DNA of 39,810 nucleotides from Candidatus Cloacimonadota bacterium. Lineage in GTDB: Bacteria; Cloacimonadota; Cloacimonadia; Cloacimonadales; Cloacimonadaceae. The notes below the pieces were generated by a model. The model was not told the origin of the DNA. It did not search any database and was given only the letters and a program-made list of their open reading frames with translations. The stretch lies in the NCBI GenBank assembly GCA_027318475.1, contig DAHVPC010000005.1:1-39810 (forward strand), read 5' to 3'. The position numbers were made by a program, and so were the translations under genes. Below, one piece after another: positions 8,545 through 18,013 of the stretch (positions are counted from its first letter, which is position 1; the number at the start of each line of letters is the position of its first letter).

Positions 8545-11500
8545 TTACTGCCGCGTATCAAATGGCCTGGATAAACCGGAATCTGAACCCTTGGCACCTG
8601 CCGGGATCTGCGATTGCAGGCCGGTGTTCAGCCGCCAGCAGAGATTCAGGTCCGTGGGAGCCACTATGTTATCGAGGTTGAAATCCGCGTTCCGGTAGCC
8701 GCTCAGCCCGGTCTGGACCCGCCAATACAGGTTGAGGTCGCTGGGGCTCACCGATCCGTCGTGGTCGGCGTCTCCGGAATACATGGCTAGGACGCCCGGC
8801 TCGACCAGCTTGACTCCGGTCGAGTTGCCGCCCCAAACGGAATCCACCGCCGAGAGGTCGATTAGCGGAGCGCTTACCGGCACCAGGGAGAAGGTTTGGG
8901 AAACGGCAGACATGATGCCCAGGTGGTTTCTGTGCTGGACGAGCAGGAAATAGTTGGTTTGGCCGGTGTAATCGAAAGCGAGGGTCGTGTTGCCATTCAG
9001 ACCGGCGATGGAGCCGTCACTGAGCAGAAACGCGCTTTGCGCCTGCTCGTTAGCTCCTGTGGATGTGGCCCGCAACTGCACATAAACCCAGTCCACAATG
9101 TAGCGCGGCGAAACGTCCGGAAGGGCGGCCACGCTGTGATTCGCGTCGTAAGGCGAGACCAGGGGCAGCACGGATGTGAGGGCGTGGTTCATGGAGCCGC
9201 CGCTGACGTAGGGTCCTTGGAGGAAGGCCTTGCCCCGGAAGAAGATATCTGTGGCGTCGACCGTAACCGCTACTGTGTCGAAATTGATGGCATTGCCGTC
9301 GTCAACGATGAAGGTCAGATTCTCGCTGCCGATCCAGTCTGTTGTGGCTGTGAAGGTCACGTTCAATCCGTCGATGTTTGCCACAATATTAGTATTGCCG
9401 CCCACAGTGAGAGTGATGGGATTGCCGTCGGCGTCGTTCACGTAGGGGTCGAAATCCACCACCAGGCTTCCGTTCATGTCGAAGTGGAATTCATCAGGAA
9501 GAACAATGGTGGGAGGGTTGTTGCCGCTGCCGCTGAGCGATATGTAAAGAGTTGGATTGGCAGTGTCGTTGCTCGTGATGGTGAGGTTGCCATTGTAGGC
9601 GATTCCCTGGCTGGGTGCAAAGGTGAGGTCGAAGGTCTGGCTGGATTGGGCCGGGACCGTGAAGCCAAGGGTGTTGCGGGTGCCTTTGGCAGAGGCAGCC
9701 ACGGTATAGCCCTCAGGAGTGCTGATGTTTCCGGTCAGGGTGGCGTTGCCAGTGTTTTGGATGGTGAATTGCTGAACGCTGCTGGCGCCGACATTCAGAA
9801 CTCCGTATGAGAGGGAAGAGGGCGTGACCGCGATTTGCGGCTCAAATTGGAAAGTCAGGCGGACATTGGGCCGATAAACGGAAACAGAACCTCCGGTAAA
9901 CACAGTGGTCTGATCAGCAGTATTGTTCCTGACATAGCGGTAACCGTTTGTGACAGATGAATACCTGATAGTTCCGGTGTTTGATGCAGACGATACCAGA
10001 CTAAAAGCAGTGTCTATTACGATGTTATCGGTTCCGTTCCAAGTGAAAGGAGTTGCCAAAGTCAACATATCATAACCACCAGGTGCGGGGATATAGGAAG
10101 TTGTGCTGAAAACTGTCACCATACCAGCGCTGGTCTGCCAGCTGCTCACATTCGACGCAGTCGTGTGCTTCATGCGAACGATGAAGTTTGGCAGAGTCAG
10201 AGAAGGCTGGCTTACAATGTAGAATCCCATATGAGTGATTTTAACGGGACCATAAATACCCCCAGCGTTCAATTCATCTTTGGTATAAACGGACTGACCG
10301 TGCAAACTTTGACGGCCGAGATTGATCGGGCATGGTTGATTGGTAGGTGTGGCGGAGGTTCCGCTACCGATGTTGACCGAAATATAAGAGATGGGCGTTG
10401 CCTGCACCGTAGAAGTGGGATCGGACTCGCCGCCGCTGTAGACTGCAGTCAGGTAGTAAGAATAGGTTGTGCCATTAACAACAGCGTTGTCGTCGTAACT
10501 GAGTCCGGTTGCTGTGGTGAGATAAACGCTGTTCCGAAAGACCTTGTATCCGGTGGGGGATCCGCTGACCGGTGCTTGCCAGGTGAGGTGTACAACTCCA
10601 TTTCCTGCTGTCGCGGCCAGGTTTTGGGGCGGGTTGTAAACGCTGGGGACTGTATGAGGGGGAAAGATGATATGGTCTACATAGGCGCAATCAGTTCCAG
10701 AACTGACGGAACTGTCTTTGGAATAAGTCCATTTGAAAGTGCGGGTTCCTGAGTTTACGGCGTATGACTGCGCGGTCCAGGATCCCGCTCCAGACCAGGA
10801 TCCTTGCTGCACGTCGTCAATGTAAAAGCGCAGATAATCATAGCCGGATTCGGAGGATACCTTCTGGTAGAAGGAGATGTTGCCGGAAGAATTGATGTTC
10901 AGGGTCACGCTCATGGTTGAAGTCTGGCTATGGGTAATGGCGCCGGATTTGGCGGCATAGGTTCCGGTGTATTTATCGGCGGATTGTACAACCCAAGGCA
11001 GAGTTCCGCTCTGGGTCCAGGGGTAGAGGGTAAAGTTCCCAGTCTCGAATCCCTCATTTGGAGGAGCTAAGAGAGTGATACTGATGGTGCTGGTGGCGGT
11101 GTTGCTGGAGTTGTCGGTGGCGATGGCCTTGATTTCGTGCGAGCCGCCGCTGTAACCCACGGTGTTCCAACTCCAGCTGTACGGAGATGATGTGTCTGTA
11201 GATTTCAAAACGCTGTCAATATAGAAAGCCACGCTGGTGATGGTGCCGTCCGGATCCGAGGCTGTGGCATTGACCGTAATTATGCTGCCAAGATCGTGGA
11301 TAGAGCCATTAACGGGACTGGTGACCTGGCATAAAGGTAACGTAGGATTCAGCAGGTTCAATGCAGAATTGGCGTTGATCAAACCGTAACCAGTATAGCG
11401 GTCCCAACCAGCACCGCCGTCCAAGGTCATATCAGTAGCGCTGTTGACTAGCACAGTGCGCAGTTGGGCAGGGGTTAACGAGGGATCGCGCGACAGGACC

Positions 11501-12783
11501 AATGCCGCAACACCCGCGGCATACGGTGTGGCGCAGGATGTGCCGTTAAACCACATGTAGTAGTCCGTGGTTGAGTAGCCGATTGTACCAACCAGGTCTG
11601 TGGCCGGTAAAATCGTTGGAGCCATTACATCCACTGCTTCTTTGGCGTCCCGGACCGCGGTCCCATAATTGGAGCCCCACCAGTATTCCCCATCCGAGGA
11701 AGTGGTGCTTTTGCGTTGGCCGGTCGGGCTGGACGCGCCCACGCTGATCACGGCGGTATGGTTGGAAGGATAAGCGATTGTCGACGCGTTGCTGTTGGCA
11801 GTGGCGGCAAAGATGGCTACGCCGGCATTGTAGGCATAATAAAGCGCTGCGTCCGTTGTGGGCGAAGATCCTTCCGCGGTTCCGCCTTCAGCGCCCAGGC
11901 TCATGCTGATTACATCTGCATTGTTGTCCGCTGCATGGGTAATCGCGTTCTCGATCGCTGTAAAATACATGTCTCCGGCGGAATCTGCCACCTTGAGCGG
12001 CATCACGCTACAGCCTCCAGCGATGCCCGCCACGCCCAAAGCGTTGTTGGCACGGCCCGCTGCGACTCCGGAACAGGAAGTTCCGTGGCCGGGATCGGCG
12101 CTGTTGTCCATCGGGTTGCTGTCGTTGTCGCCATAGTCGTAACCCGCAACCAGCCGTAAATCGGGATGGGAGGTGTCCACACCGGTGTCGATGACAGCGA
12201 TGACGATGCTGGCAGAACCGTAGCCTTGGGACTGATCCCAGGCCAGTTGCGCATCGGAATCAAAACCGATGGTGCCCACGCCAGGCCCGGTATGTCCTCC
12301 AGACTGGTACACAGGCAATTGCGCGGTGTTGTTGTGTCCCCAGTTGTTGGCGTAATAGGTGTCGTTGGGAACGGCTGTAGTGTAGGCGTAATATTCTGGA
12401 ATGGCTGTTTCGATGTAGCGGTTGGCCTTGAATGAGGCAATGGCTTGCTCCACGCTGGCCCGGCCATCCAATTTGATCAGAAACCAGCGGTCCCAGCCCG
12501 TCTTTTCCGCCCAGGCGGTGTCTTTGACCTGGCGATGGGCACGGATTACCTTCTGGCCGCCGTTTACGCGCATCAGTTGGTCCAGTTCGTTGATCCCGAA
12601 GCCAGCCGTTTCGGCGTATAGCCCCAGGGGCAGATTGCTTCTGCTTTCGGCAGCAGCGGTTAGTTTCACTTTTATCAGGTCCGGCGCGAAGGCTGGCCTG
12701 TTTGTTCCGATGCCAAATCTGGCATCGGCCATTAATATGGCGCTCAAAGCAATTACAATCAGGATAAGCGTGCATTTACGCAT
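8545..12783 (-). CDS. Large secreted subtilisin-like (S8) serine protease with Ig/FN3-type repeats and dockerin-like C-terminus
   Basis: Catalytic motifs VIDTGVDTSHPDLR, GHGTSCSGVAAG, NGTSCATPYAAGVAAL; signal peptide MRKCTLILIVIALSAILMADA; C-terminal DADHDGSVSPSDLNLYWRV...DFNLDNIVAPTDLNLCWRL. ORF track starts at 12813; ATG at 12783 has AAGGAG upstream. Confidence 0.9.
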   Translation of the reverse strand: MRKCTLILIVIALSAILMADARFGIGTNRPAFAPDLIKVKLTAAAESRSNLPLGLYAETAGFGINELDQLMRVNGGQKVIRAHRQVKDTAWAEKTGWDRWFLIKLDGRASVEQAIASFKANRYIETAIPEYYAYTTAVPNDTYYANNWGHNNTAQLPVYQSGGHTGPGVGTIGFDSDAQLAWDQSQGYGSASIVIAVIDTGVDTSHPDLRLVAGYDYGDNDSNPMDNSADPGHGTSCSGVAAGRANNALGVAGIAGGCSVMPLKVADSAGDMYFTAIENAITHAADNNADVISMSLGAEGGTAEGSSPTTDAALYYAYNAGVAIFAATANSNASTIAYPSNHTAVISVGASSPTGQRKSTTSSDGEYWWGSNYGTAVRDAKEAVDVMAPTILPATDLVGTIGYSTTDYYMWFNGTSCATPYAAGVAALVLSRDPSLTPAQLRTVLVNSATDMTLDGGAGWDRYTGYGLINANSALNLLNPTLPLCQVTSPVNGSIHDLGSIITVNATASDPDGTITSVAFYIDSVLKSTDTSSPYSWSWNTVGYSGGSHEIKAIATDNSSNTATSTISITLLAPPNEGFETGNFTLYPWTQSGTLPWVVQSADKYTGTYAAKSGAITHSQTSTMSVTLNINSSGNISFYQKVSSESGYDYLRFYIDDVQQGSWSGAGSWTAQSYAVNSGTRTFKWTYSKDSSVSSGTDCAYVDHIIFPPHTVPSVYNPPQNLAATAGNGVVHLTWQAPVSGSPTGYKVFRNSVYLTTATGLSYDDNAVVNGTTYSYYLTAVYSGGESDPTSTVQATPISYISVNIGSGTSATPTNQPCPINLGRQSLHGQSVYTKDELNAGGIYGPVKITHMGFYIVSQPSLTLPNFIVRMKHTTASNVSSWQTSAGMVTVFSTTSYIPAPGGYDMLTLATPFTWNGTDNIVIDTAFSLVSSASNTGTIRYSSVTNGYRYVRNNTADQTTVFTGGSVSVYRPNVRLTFQFEPQIAVTPSSLSYGVLNVGASSVQQFTIQNTGNATLTGNISTPEGYTVAASAKGTRNTLGFTVPAQSSQTFDLTFAPSQGIAYNGNLTITSNDTANPTLYISLSGSGNNPPTIVLPDEFHFDMNGSLVVDFDPYVNDADGNPITLTVGGNTNIVANIDGLNVTFTATTDWIGSENLTFIVDDGNAINFDTVAVTVDATDIFFRGKAFLQGPYVSGGSMNHALTSVLPLVSPYDANHSVAALPDVSPRYIVDWVYVQLRATSTGANEQAQSAFLLSDGSIAGLNGNTTLAFDYTGQTNYFLLVQHRNHLGIMSAVSQTFSLVPVSAPLIDLSAVDSVWGGNSTGVKLVEPGVLAMYSGDADHDGSVSPSDLNLYWRVQTGLSGYRNADFNLDNIVAPTDLNLCWRLNTGLQSQIPAGAKGSDSGLSRPFDTRQ

Positions 12784-12926
12784 GGCGATTCTCCTTATGT
12801 TACTAAAAGTCATTTATCCCATAGTGGAATATCTGTCAATGATTAAATATTGACCTGGAGTCATGTGGCTAGACGAGAGTGGCTTTTCGCGCCTGAGGTT
12901 GTTTCAACGGATTTCACTGGCTCAGC

Positions 12927-13325
12927 TCAGACCCAGAAAATCACATAAAGCCAGTTAAGGATGAACAATACCGCGAACAAACCAAGCAGCAGCCTGCGTT
13001 CCCAGGTTGCGGCGTCCAAAACAAGGCCGCGCATGCAAAACAGGACTGCACTTTGTTGAACCACCAGTCCGATTGAAAAGAGGAGCATCAGGGGATTATA
13101 GAGCAAGCCCTGGAAAATCCGTCCATGAATCAAGGCCAGAAATGCGCGGGTCAATCCGCAAGTGGGGCAATTGATTCCGGTGAGGGTTCTCAGCCAGCAG
13201 AAGCCGAAATCCTCTTCCAGCCAGGCATGCAGGCCAAGGTAGAGGATGAAAAAGGCGTAGAGAAGAAAAACCGGCAGTTTGCCGGCAGGATAACGGTCCT
13301 GAAGTTTCACGAAGCGGAGGCGCAT
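12927..13325 (-). CDS. DUF2752 family membrane protein
   Basis: Core motif LTGINCPTCGLTRAFLALIHGRIFQGLLYNPL, typical of DUF2752. Confidence 0.85.
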   Translation of the reverse strand: MRLRFVKLQDRYPAGKLPVFLLYAFFILYLGLHAWLEEDFGFCWLRTLTGINCPTCGLTRAFLALIHGRIFQGLLYNPLMLLFSIGLVVQQSAVLFCMRGLVLDAATWERRLLLGLFAVLFILNWLYVIFWV

Positions 13326-13371
13326 GAGGCTTGTGAGGAACAGGTCAGGCGAGTTTCAGCAGCGGCTTGGC

Positions 13372-13719
13372 TTAGAACAAAGAAGAACCCGCAGCTTGCA
13401 TGATCCCTGCCGAAAACACGAAGGCAATAATACCCGCCAAAATTCCCAGGCCATTGAGGCATACTGCCACAATGCCCAAGATCCTGCCAGTGTTGGTATT
13501 ATCCCGACCAGCGGGATCCATGATTCCAGCATTCATCTTTTTCAGGTCTTCGTTGCCGAAGATCCAGGCCAGCAGGCCGAACAGTCCGCAGGAAACCAGG
13601 CCAACGATGCCAAAAACCAGGATCAGGGTTCCCCGGTGGGGTTGCATCGCTGGATACTGTGGCGGATAGGGAGGATAAGACTGGTGGGGAGGATTGGGAG
13701 GATTTGCTTGATAGTCCAT
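13372..13719 (-). CDS. DUF4190-like two-TM membrane protein with Pro/Tyr-rich N-terminus
   Basis: LILVFGIVGLVSCGLFGLLAWIFGNEDLKKMNAGIMDPAGRDNTNTGRILGIVAVCLNGLGILAGI; AAGGAG upstream of the ATG. Confidence 0.75.
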   Translation of the reverse strand: MDYQANPPNPPHQSYPPYPPQYPAMQPHRGTLILVFGIVGLVSCGLFGLLAWIFGNEDLKKMNAGIMDPAGRDNTNTGRILGIVAVCLNGLGILAGIIAFVFSAGIMQAAGSSLF

Positions 13720-13740
13720 TGCTGGCTCCTTAGTGTTAAA

Positions 13741-13774
13741 ACCGGACAGAGGCTGAAGAAAACCTCTGTCCGGT
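13741..13774 (-). terminator. Terminator of V/A-ATPase operon
   Basis: Perfect 12-bp stem ACCGGACAGAGG / CCTCTGTCCGGT, 10-nt loop, followed on the minus strand by TTTAAC; lies directly after the K subunit stop. Confidence 0.75.
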
Positions 13775-13794
13775 CAGGGATTATGTACTGTAAA

Positions 13795-14295
13795 TTACAT
13801 GGGCAGCATGCCGCTGATCAGGAAGCAAGCGGCGAAGGAAATGATGGCGTAAAGTTCTGGATACACGCCCAGGATGAGGGTGTTCGAGAATACATCGTTG
13901 CCGTTGCCGATGCTTTCGATGCCGTTGGCGACTATGCGCGCTTGCCAGTAGGCGGAGATCAGGTTCACGATCCCGGAGATGAGGCCGGCGCCGAAGATTG
14001 CGGCGGCGGTGATCATCGAGATCTGGGGATTGATATGCGCCTTGAGGATAAAGAACGCGCCGAATCCATAAAGCCCCTGCGTTCCAGGCATGGCGGAAAG
14101 GATCATGCAGTTGGCAAAGATGTCGTCGCGCTTTTTCATGGCGGCCACGGTGGCGCTGCCACCGATAACCGTTCCCCAAGCTGATCCGACGCCGGAAAGG
14201 GCGACCATGAAGAAGATCCCGATCCAGGCCAGGATATAGGCAGGGGTGCCTCCACCGACTGCGTTGGTTACTGCTGCTGAGAGAATATAAGGCAT
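13795..14295 (-). CDS. ntpK: V/A-type ATP synthase subunit K (proteolipid, double hairpin)
   Basis: SAMPGTQGLYGFGAFFI and GVYPELYAIISF; about 166 aa with four predicted TM helices; last gene of the ATPase cluster. Confidence 0.92.
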   Translation of the reverse strand: MPYILSAAVTNAVGGGTPAYILAWIGIFFMVALSGVGSAWGTVIGGSATVAAMKKRDDIFANCMILSAMPGTQGLYGFGAFFILKAHINPQISMITAAAIFGAGLISGIVNLISAYWQARIVANGIESIGNGNDVFSNTLILGVYPELYAIISFAACFLISGMLPM

Positions 14296-14316
14296 TTTAC
14301 CTCCAGGTTTATTTTG

Positions 14317-16098
14317 TTACTTCTTGTTTCCGAAAGGTTTGTATTCCAAGCCGGGTCCGCTGAACCCGGCGTTTTTGAAAAACTCCACAAAGGTGAGACG
14401 TAAGGAATGGACGAAGCCGGACAACGCGCCCAGCGCGATGTTCAGCGCGTGGCCAAAGACCATGAAGACGAAGAAAATGACCGGTCCGATAATCTTGATC
14501 CCCAACATCTGTTGGCCGATGGAGTTGATCACAAAGCCCAGAATCGCGCTGGAAACCCCCAGGGCGAAGAGCCGGATGTAGGAAAGGATGTCGCCGAAGA
14601 AGCCCGTCACAACGTTGTACAGCAGCCAAAGTCCGCCCAGGACGTTTTTGATGGGGTTCTTCCCAGGGGAATTGAACAACAGCAATAGCGCCAGGCCAGC
14701 CCACATCACATATTTGACGTAGGGCTTGAGCGCGCTGATATCGGCGTTCAACAAACCGGCTCCCAGTACGGAAAGCGAAAGCAGGAACAGGAAGGTGCCC
14801 AGGGGGGCCAGGAAGTAGTTCAGGCCGGATTGCCGGGCTTGCTTGACCGCGCTGACCATTACTCCGTAGAGGATCTGGATCACGCCCAGAAGCAGGGCGA
14901 AGTTGAATATCTGGTCATTGTTGCGGATGATGATGGAATCATCCAGGACGGTGTTCTTGAGGTCGTAACCCAAAGCCGAACCCATCACCCAACCCATGAT
15001 GATGGAAGAGATGCCAAAGAGCACGACCAGAAGCATGACGCTGCGCATGGCGGGATTCTTGGCCTTTTTCCGCAAGAAGAGGCCAAGCAGGATGAAGACT
15101 ACGCCATAGGCCATGTCGGCATTGCAAAATCCGAAGAACAGCATGAAGAAGGGCGCGAAGAAAGGCGTGAGATCAAACTCGTTGTAATAGGGCAGCATAT
15201 ACATGCGGCTGATCGGCTCGAAAAGTCTGGCGAATTTGCCGTTCCGCAGGCTGATGGGGGGATTTTCCTCAAGCGTGGCGTCGCTGGCGAAGTGGATGAC
15301 GTCATGTTCCTGCAGGAACTGCTTCAGGTCCGCCTCCAGACGGTTCGGGATCCAGCCGCTGAGAACCTTCAAATGGTCCTCCGCTTCGCTGGCTCCTTGC
15401 AGGGTGGCTTCTTCATACTCGCAGGACTGGCTCAGATCGCGGATCTCCGCCTCGAAGATCTCGATTCCAATTGGAGCGGTATTGTGCAGATACTCGTCGA
15501 TATCCTTGATCTCGGAATCGGTGTCCCGGAGCTGCTTTTCCAATTCCTGCAGAGTGTGGTGGTGGAAGCTGAAGGTGTCGGCTTCCAGTACGGGTGAGCC
15601 GTTATCGTGGAAGACCACGAAATAGAGAATGCCATTGACTTCATTGATGATCTCGAGCGCGTAGTTCTCTTTCCATTCCTGCTTGAAGTGGTTTTTGAGG
15701 CAGGTGTGGAAATCCACACGGACGCCCTGGCTTTCGATCAAGGTTTCCAGTCCGTAATCGAAGTGGCCCCATGGCTCGAGGTCGTGGATCTGCTTCTTGA
15801 GGATCTCCACGCGGCGTAGCAATTTGTCGCGTTCTTCGCGGGCTTCCCTGACCTTGTTCAAGAGCATTTTGGGAGTCAGGCTGGTAGAACTTTTCGGGGC
15901 TTCCGATTGCAGTTTCTTGAGGAACTTCACGCTCTCGCTGTACTCCGCGATCAGCTCCATATTGCGCACCAAAGATTCGGTTTTGGCCTCGGTGCTCCTG
16001 ATCAAGTGGACCATGCCCAGCTTCTGCAGGCCGCTTAAAAAATCCTCATAGTCCATATGATAGAGGACGAAAGTGTACTTGCGCATCTTCTCGATCAT
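14317..16098 (-). CDS. ntpI: V/A-type ATP synthase subunit I
   Basis: N-terminal cytosolic domain plus C-terminal multi-TM region (FFMLFFGFCNADMAYGVVFILLG...YIRLFALGVSSAILGFVINSIG...GHALNIALGALSGFVHSLRLTFVEFFKN). Confidence 0.94.
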   Translation of the reverse strand: MIEKMRKYTFVLYHMDYEDFLSGLQKLGMVHLIRSTEAKTESLVRNMELIAEYSESVKFLKKLQSEAPKSSTSLTPKMLLNKVREAREERDKLLRRVEILKKQIHDLEPWGHFDYGLETLIESQGVRVDFHTCLKNHFKQEWKENYALEIINEVNGILYFVVFHDNGSPVLEADTFSFHHHTLQELEKQLRDTDSEIKDIDEYLHNTAPIGIEIFEAEIRDLSQSCEYEEATLQGASEAEDHLKVLSGWIPNRLEADLKQFLQEHDVIHFASDATLEENPPISLRNGKFARLFEPISRMYMLPYYNEFDLTPFFAPFFMLFFGFCNADMAYGVVFILLGLFLRKKAKNPAMRSVMLLVVLFGISSIIMGWVMGSALGYDLKNTVLDDSIIIRNNDQIFNFALLLGVIQILYGVMVSAVKQARQSGLNYFLAPLGTFLFLLSLSVLGAGLLNADISALKPYVKYVMWAGLALLLLFNSPGKNPIKNVLGGLWLLYNVVTGFFGDILSYIRLFALGVSSAILGFVINSIGQQMLGIKIIGPVIFFVFMVFGHALNIALGALSGFVHSLRLTFVEFFKNAGFSGPGLEYKPFGNKK

Positions 16099-16694
16099 GC
16101 GGTGGCCTCTTGATTCAAGCGGTTTTTCAGGATTTTTTGCCCGGCTTTGGAGAGGTTCTCTTCATCTTCCAGAAAACGTTTGATCTTCAGGATGGAATCC
16201 TCATAGGCGGGGATCTGGACCTTCTCGTAGAGGTTCACTTTTTGGGTGGTCTTTTTGCGCACATGCTCCAGGATCTGCATCTTTCGGAAGAAGAAATCGC
16301 GCTCGATCTGCAGCGTGGCCAGGCTTTTCACCAGAACGGTCCCGTCCAGAAACCAGGATGGCGCGCTAAAGAGGTCGTAGTCCTTGATCTCGTAGTCGAT
16401 TTCGCCCAATACCGGCACTTGCACGCCCGCGATCTTGCGGGTCAGGATCTCCACCTTGCGGATCTGGACGAGGCTGGGGTCGAATTCCGCCCACAGCTTC
16501 ATGAACTGGTCCAATTCCTGGGTGCCTGCAATGATGCGCTGGTCCAGTTCGTGCGCCTTATCCCGGGCGCGCTTCACTTCCAGGCGCAGCGCAGATTCCT
16601 TGTTCTTCAAGGTGGGCAGGGCCTTCAGCCGGATCTTGAGCTGCTTCTCCAGCTGGATCTGCGAGATCTTGTTATACTGGAATTTTGTGATCAT
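16095..16694 (-). CDS. ntpD: V/A-type ATP synthase subunit D
   Basis: Coiled-coil subunit in syntenic position; 4-nt overlaps with B and I genes; KFQYNKISQIQLEKQLKIRLKALPTLKNKESALRLEVK. Confidence 0.9.
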   Translation of the reverse strand: MITKFQYNKISQIQLEKQLKIRLKALPTLKNKESALRLEVKRARDKAHELDQRIIAGTQELDQFMKLWAEFDPSLVQIRKVEILTRKIAGVQVPVLGEIDYEIKDYDLFSAPSWFLDGTVLVKSLATLQIERDFFFRKMQILEHVRKKTTQKVNLYEKVQIPAYEDSILKIKRFLEDEENLSKAGQKILKNRLNQEATA

Positions 16695-18013
16695 GCCTTT
16701 TTCCAGTAGAGTTGCATGAATTCGTCCTTGATAGCCACTTCTTCCCGCGTAAAATACTTTTGGAAGAGCGCCCAGGTCGTATCCAGCATCTGGTCGGTAT
16801 CCACATTCACGTCGATGGCCAGGATCTGCTCGGCATAGTCGCGGGCGAATTTCAAGGTCCGCTCGTCATAGTCGGAAAGGTCGAAGCCGTTTTCCATCTT
16901 GGTTTTGGCGTTCACGGCGTCGGAATTGAGGCGCACCGAGGCGGACATCACCTGCGGATGGTCGGCCCGGGTGCGTTTGCCCATCACTTTGGTCTTCAAA
17001 CGCGAGAGGGAACGGGCGGGGTCGATGATGACCTTGCCGATGTCGGTATCGCGGCGCAGATACAGCTGGCCTTCCGTGATGTAACCCGTGTTGTCGGGAA
17101 TGGCGTGGGTGATGTCGCCGCCGGAGATGGTGGTCACGGCGATGATGGTGATGGAACCGCCTTCGGGGAATTGCACGGCTTTCTCATAGATCTTGGCAAG
17201 GTCCGAATAGAGCGATCCGGGCATGGAATCCTTGGAGGGGATTTGGTCCATGCGGTTGGAAACTATGGACAGGGCGTCGCAATAGAGCGTCACGTCGGTG
17301 AGCAGCACCAGCACGGATTCGTTTTTCTCGATGGCGAAGTACTCCGCGGCGGCCAATGCCATGTTGGGCACCAGCAAACGTTCCACGGGCGGGTCGTCGG
17401 TCGTGTTCACGAAAGAGATGATCTTATCGATCACGCCGGCGCTTTCAAAGGTATTTTTGTAATAGAGGTAATCGTCGTTGGAAAGCCCCATGCCGCCCAG
17501 AATGATCTTGTCGGCTTTGGTACGCAGGGCCACGGTCGCCATCACCTGGTTGTAGGGTTGGTCCGGATCGGCGAAGAAAGGTATCTTCTGGCCGGTGACC
17601 AAAGTATTGTTAAGGTCGATGCCGGCGATGCCGGTGGCTATGAGTTCAGACGGATCCTTGCGGCGCACCGGATTCACTGAAGGTCCGCCAATCTCTACTT
17701 CCTGGCCTTCGATCTCGGGTCCGCCATCGATCGGGTCGCCATAGGCATTGAAGAATCTACCGCCAAGTTGGTCGCTGACCTTGAGTGTGGGCGGTTTGCC
17801 GAAGAACACCAGTTCCGCGTCGGTGCCGATCCCTTCGGTTCCGGAAAAGATCTGCAGCGTCACGCTGTTGCCCATGATCTTCACCACTTGGGCCAGACGG
17901 CCGCTCACAGTGGCCAGTTCTTCATATCCGACTCCGGTCGCGGTGACCGTGCAGGTCGCTTTGGTGATCTGATTCAGTTTTGTATAGATCTTCTGAAATG
18001 CTGTGCCGGCCAT
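16691..18013 (-). CDS. ntpB: V/A-type ATP synthase subunit B
   Basis: TKATCTVTATGVGYEELATV, GIDLNNTLVTGQKIPFFADPDQPYNQ, LTDVTLYCDALSIVSNRMDQIPSKDSMPGSLYSDLAKIYE; no Walker A, as expected for B. Confidence 0.96.
   Translation of the reverse strand: MAGTAFQKIYTKLNQITKATCTVTATGVGYEELATVSGRLAQVVKIMGNSVTLQIFSGTEGIGTDAELVFFGKPPTLKVSDQLGGRFFNAYGDPIDGGPEIEGQEVEIGGPSVNPVRRKDPSELIATGIAGIDLNNTLVTGQKIPFFADPDQPYNQVMATVALRTKADKIILGGMGLSNDDYLYYKNTFESAGVIDKIISFVNTTDDPPVERLLVPNMALAAAEYFAIEKNESVLVLLTDVTLYCDALSIVSNRMDQIPSKDSMPGSLYSDLAKIYEKAVQFPEGGSITIIAVTTISGGDITHAIPDNTGYITEGQLYLRRDTDIGKVIIDPARSLSRLKTKVMGKRTRADHPQVMSASVRLNSDAVNAKTKMENGFDLSDYDERTLKFARDYAEQILAIDVNVDTDQMLDTTWALFQKYFTREEVAIKDEFMQLYWKKA

Noticed and set aside
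8896-9810. 304-aa plus-strand ORF
   Set aside because: Antisense to the S8 protease gene; Val/Gly-rich shadow translation.
16712-17680. 322-aa plus-strand ORF and similar plus-strand ORFs at 14830-15597, 19810-20685
   Set aside because: Shadows of the V/A-ATPase subunit genes on the minus strand; no recognisable domains.
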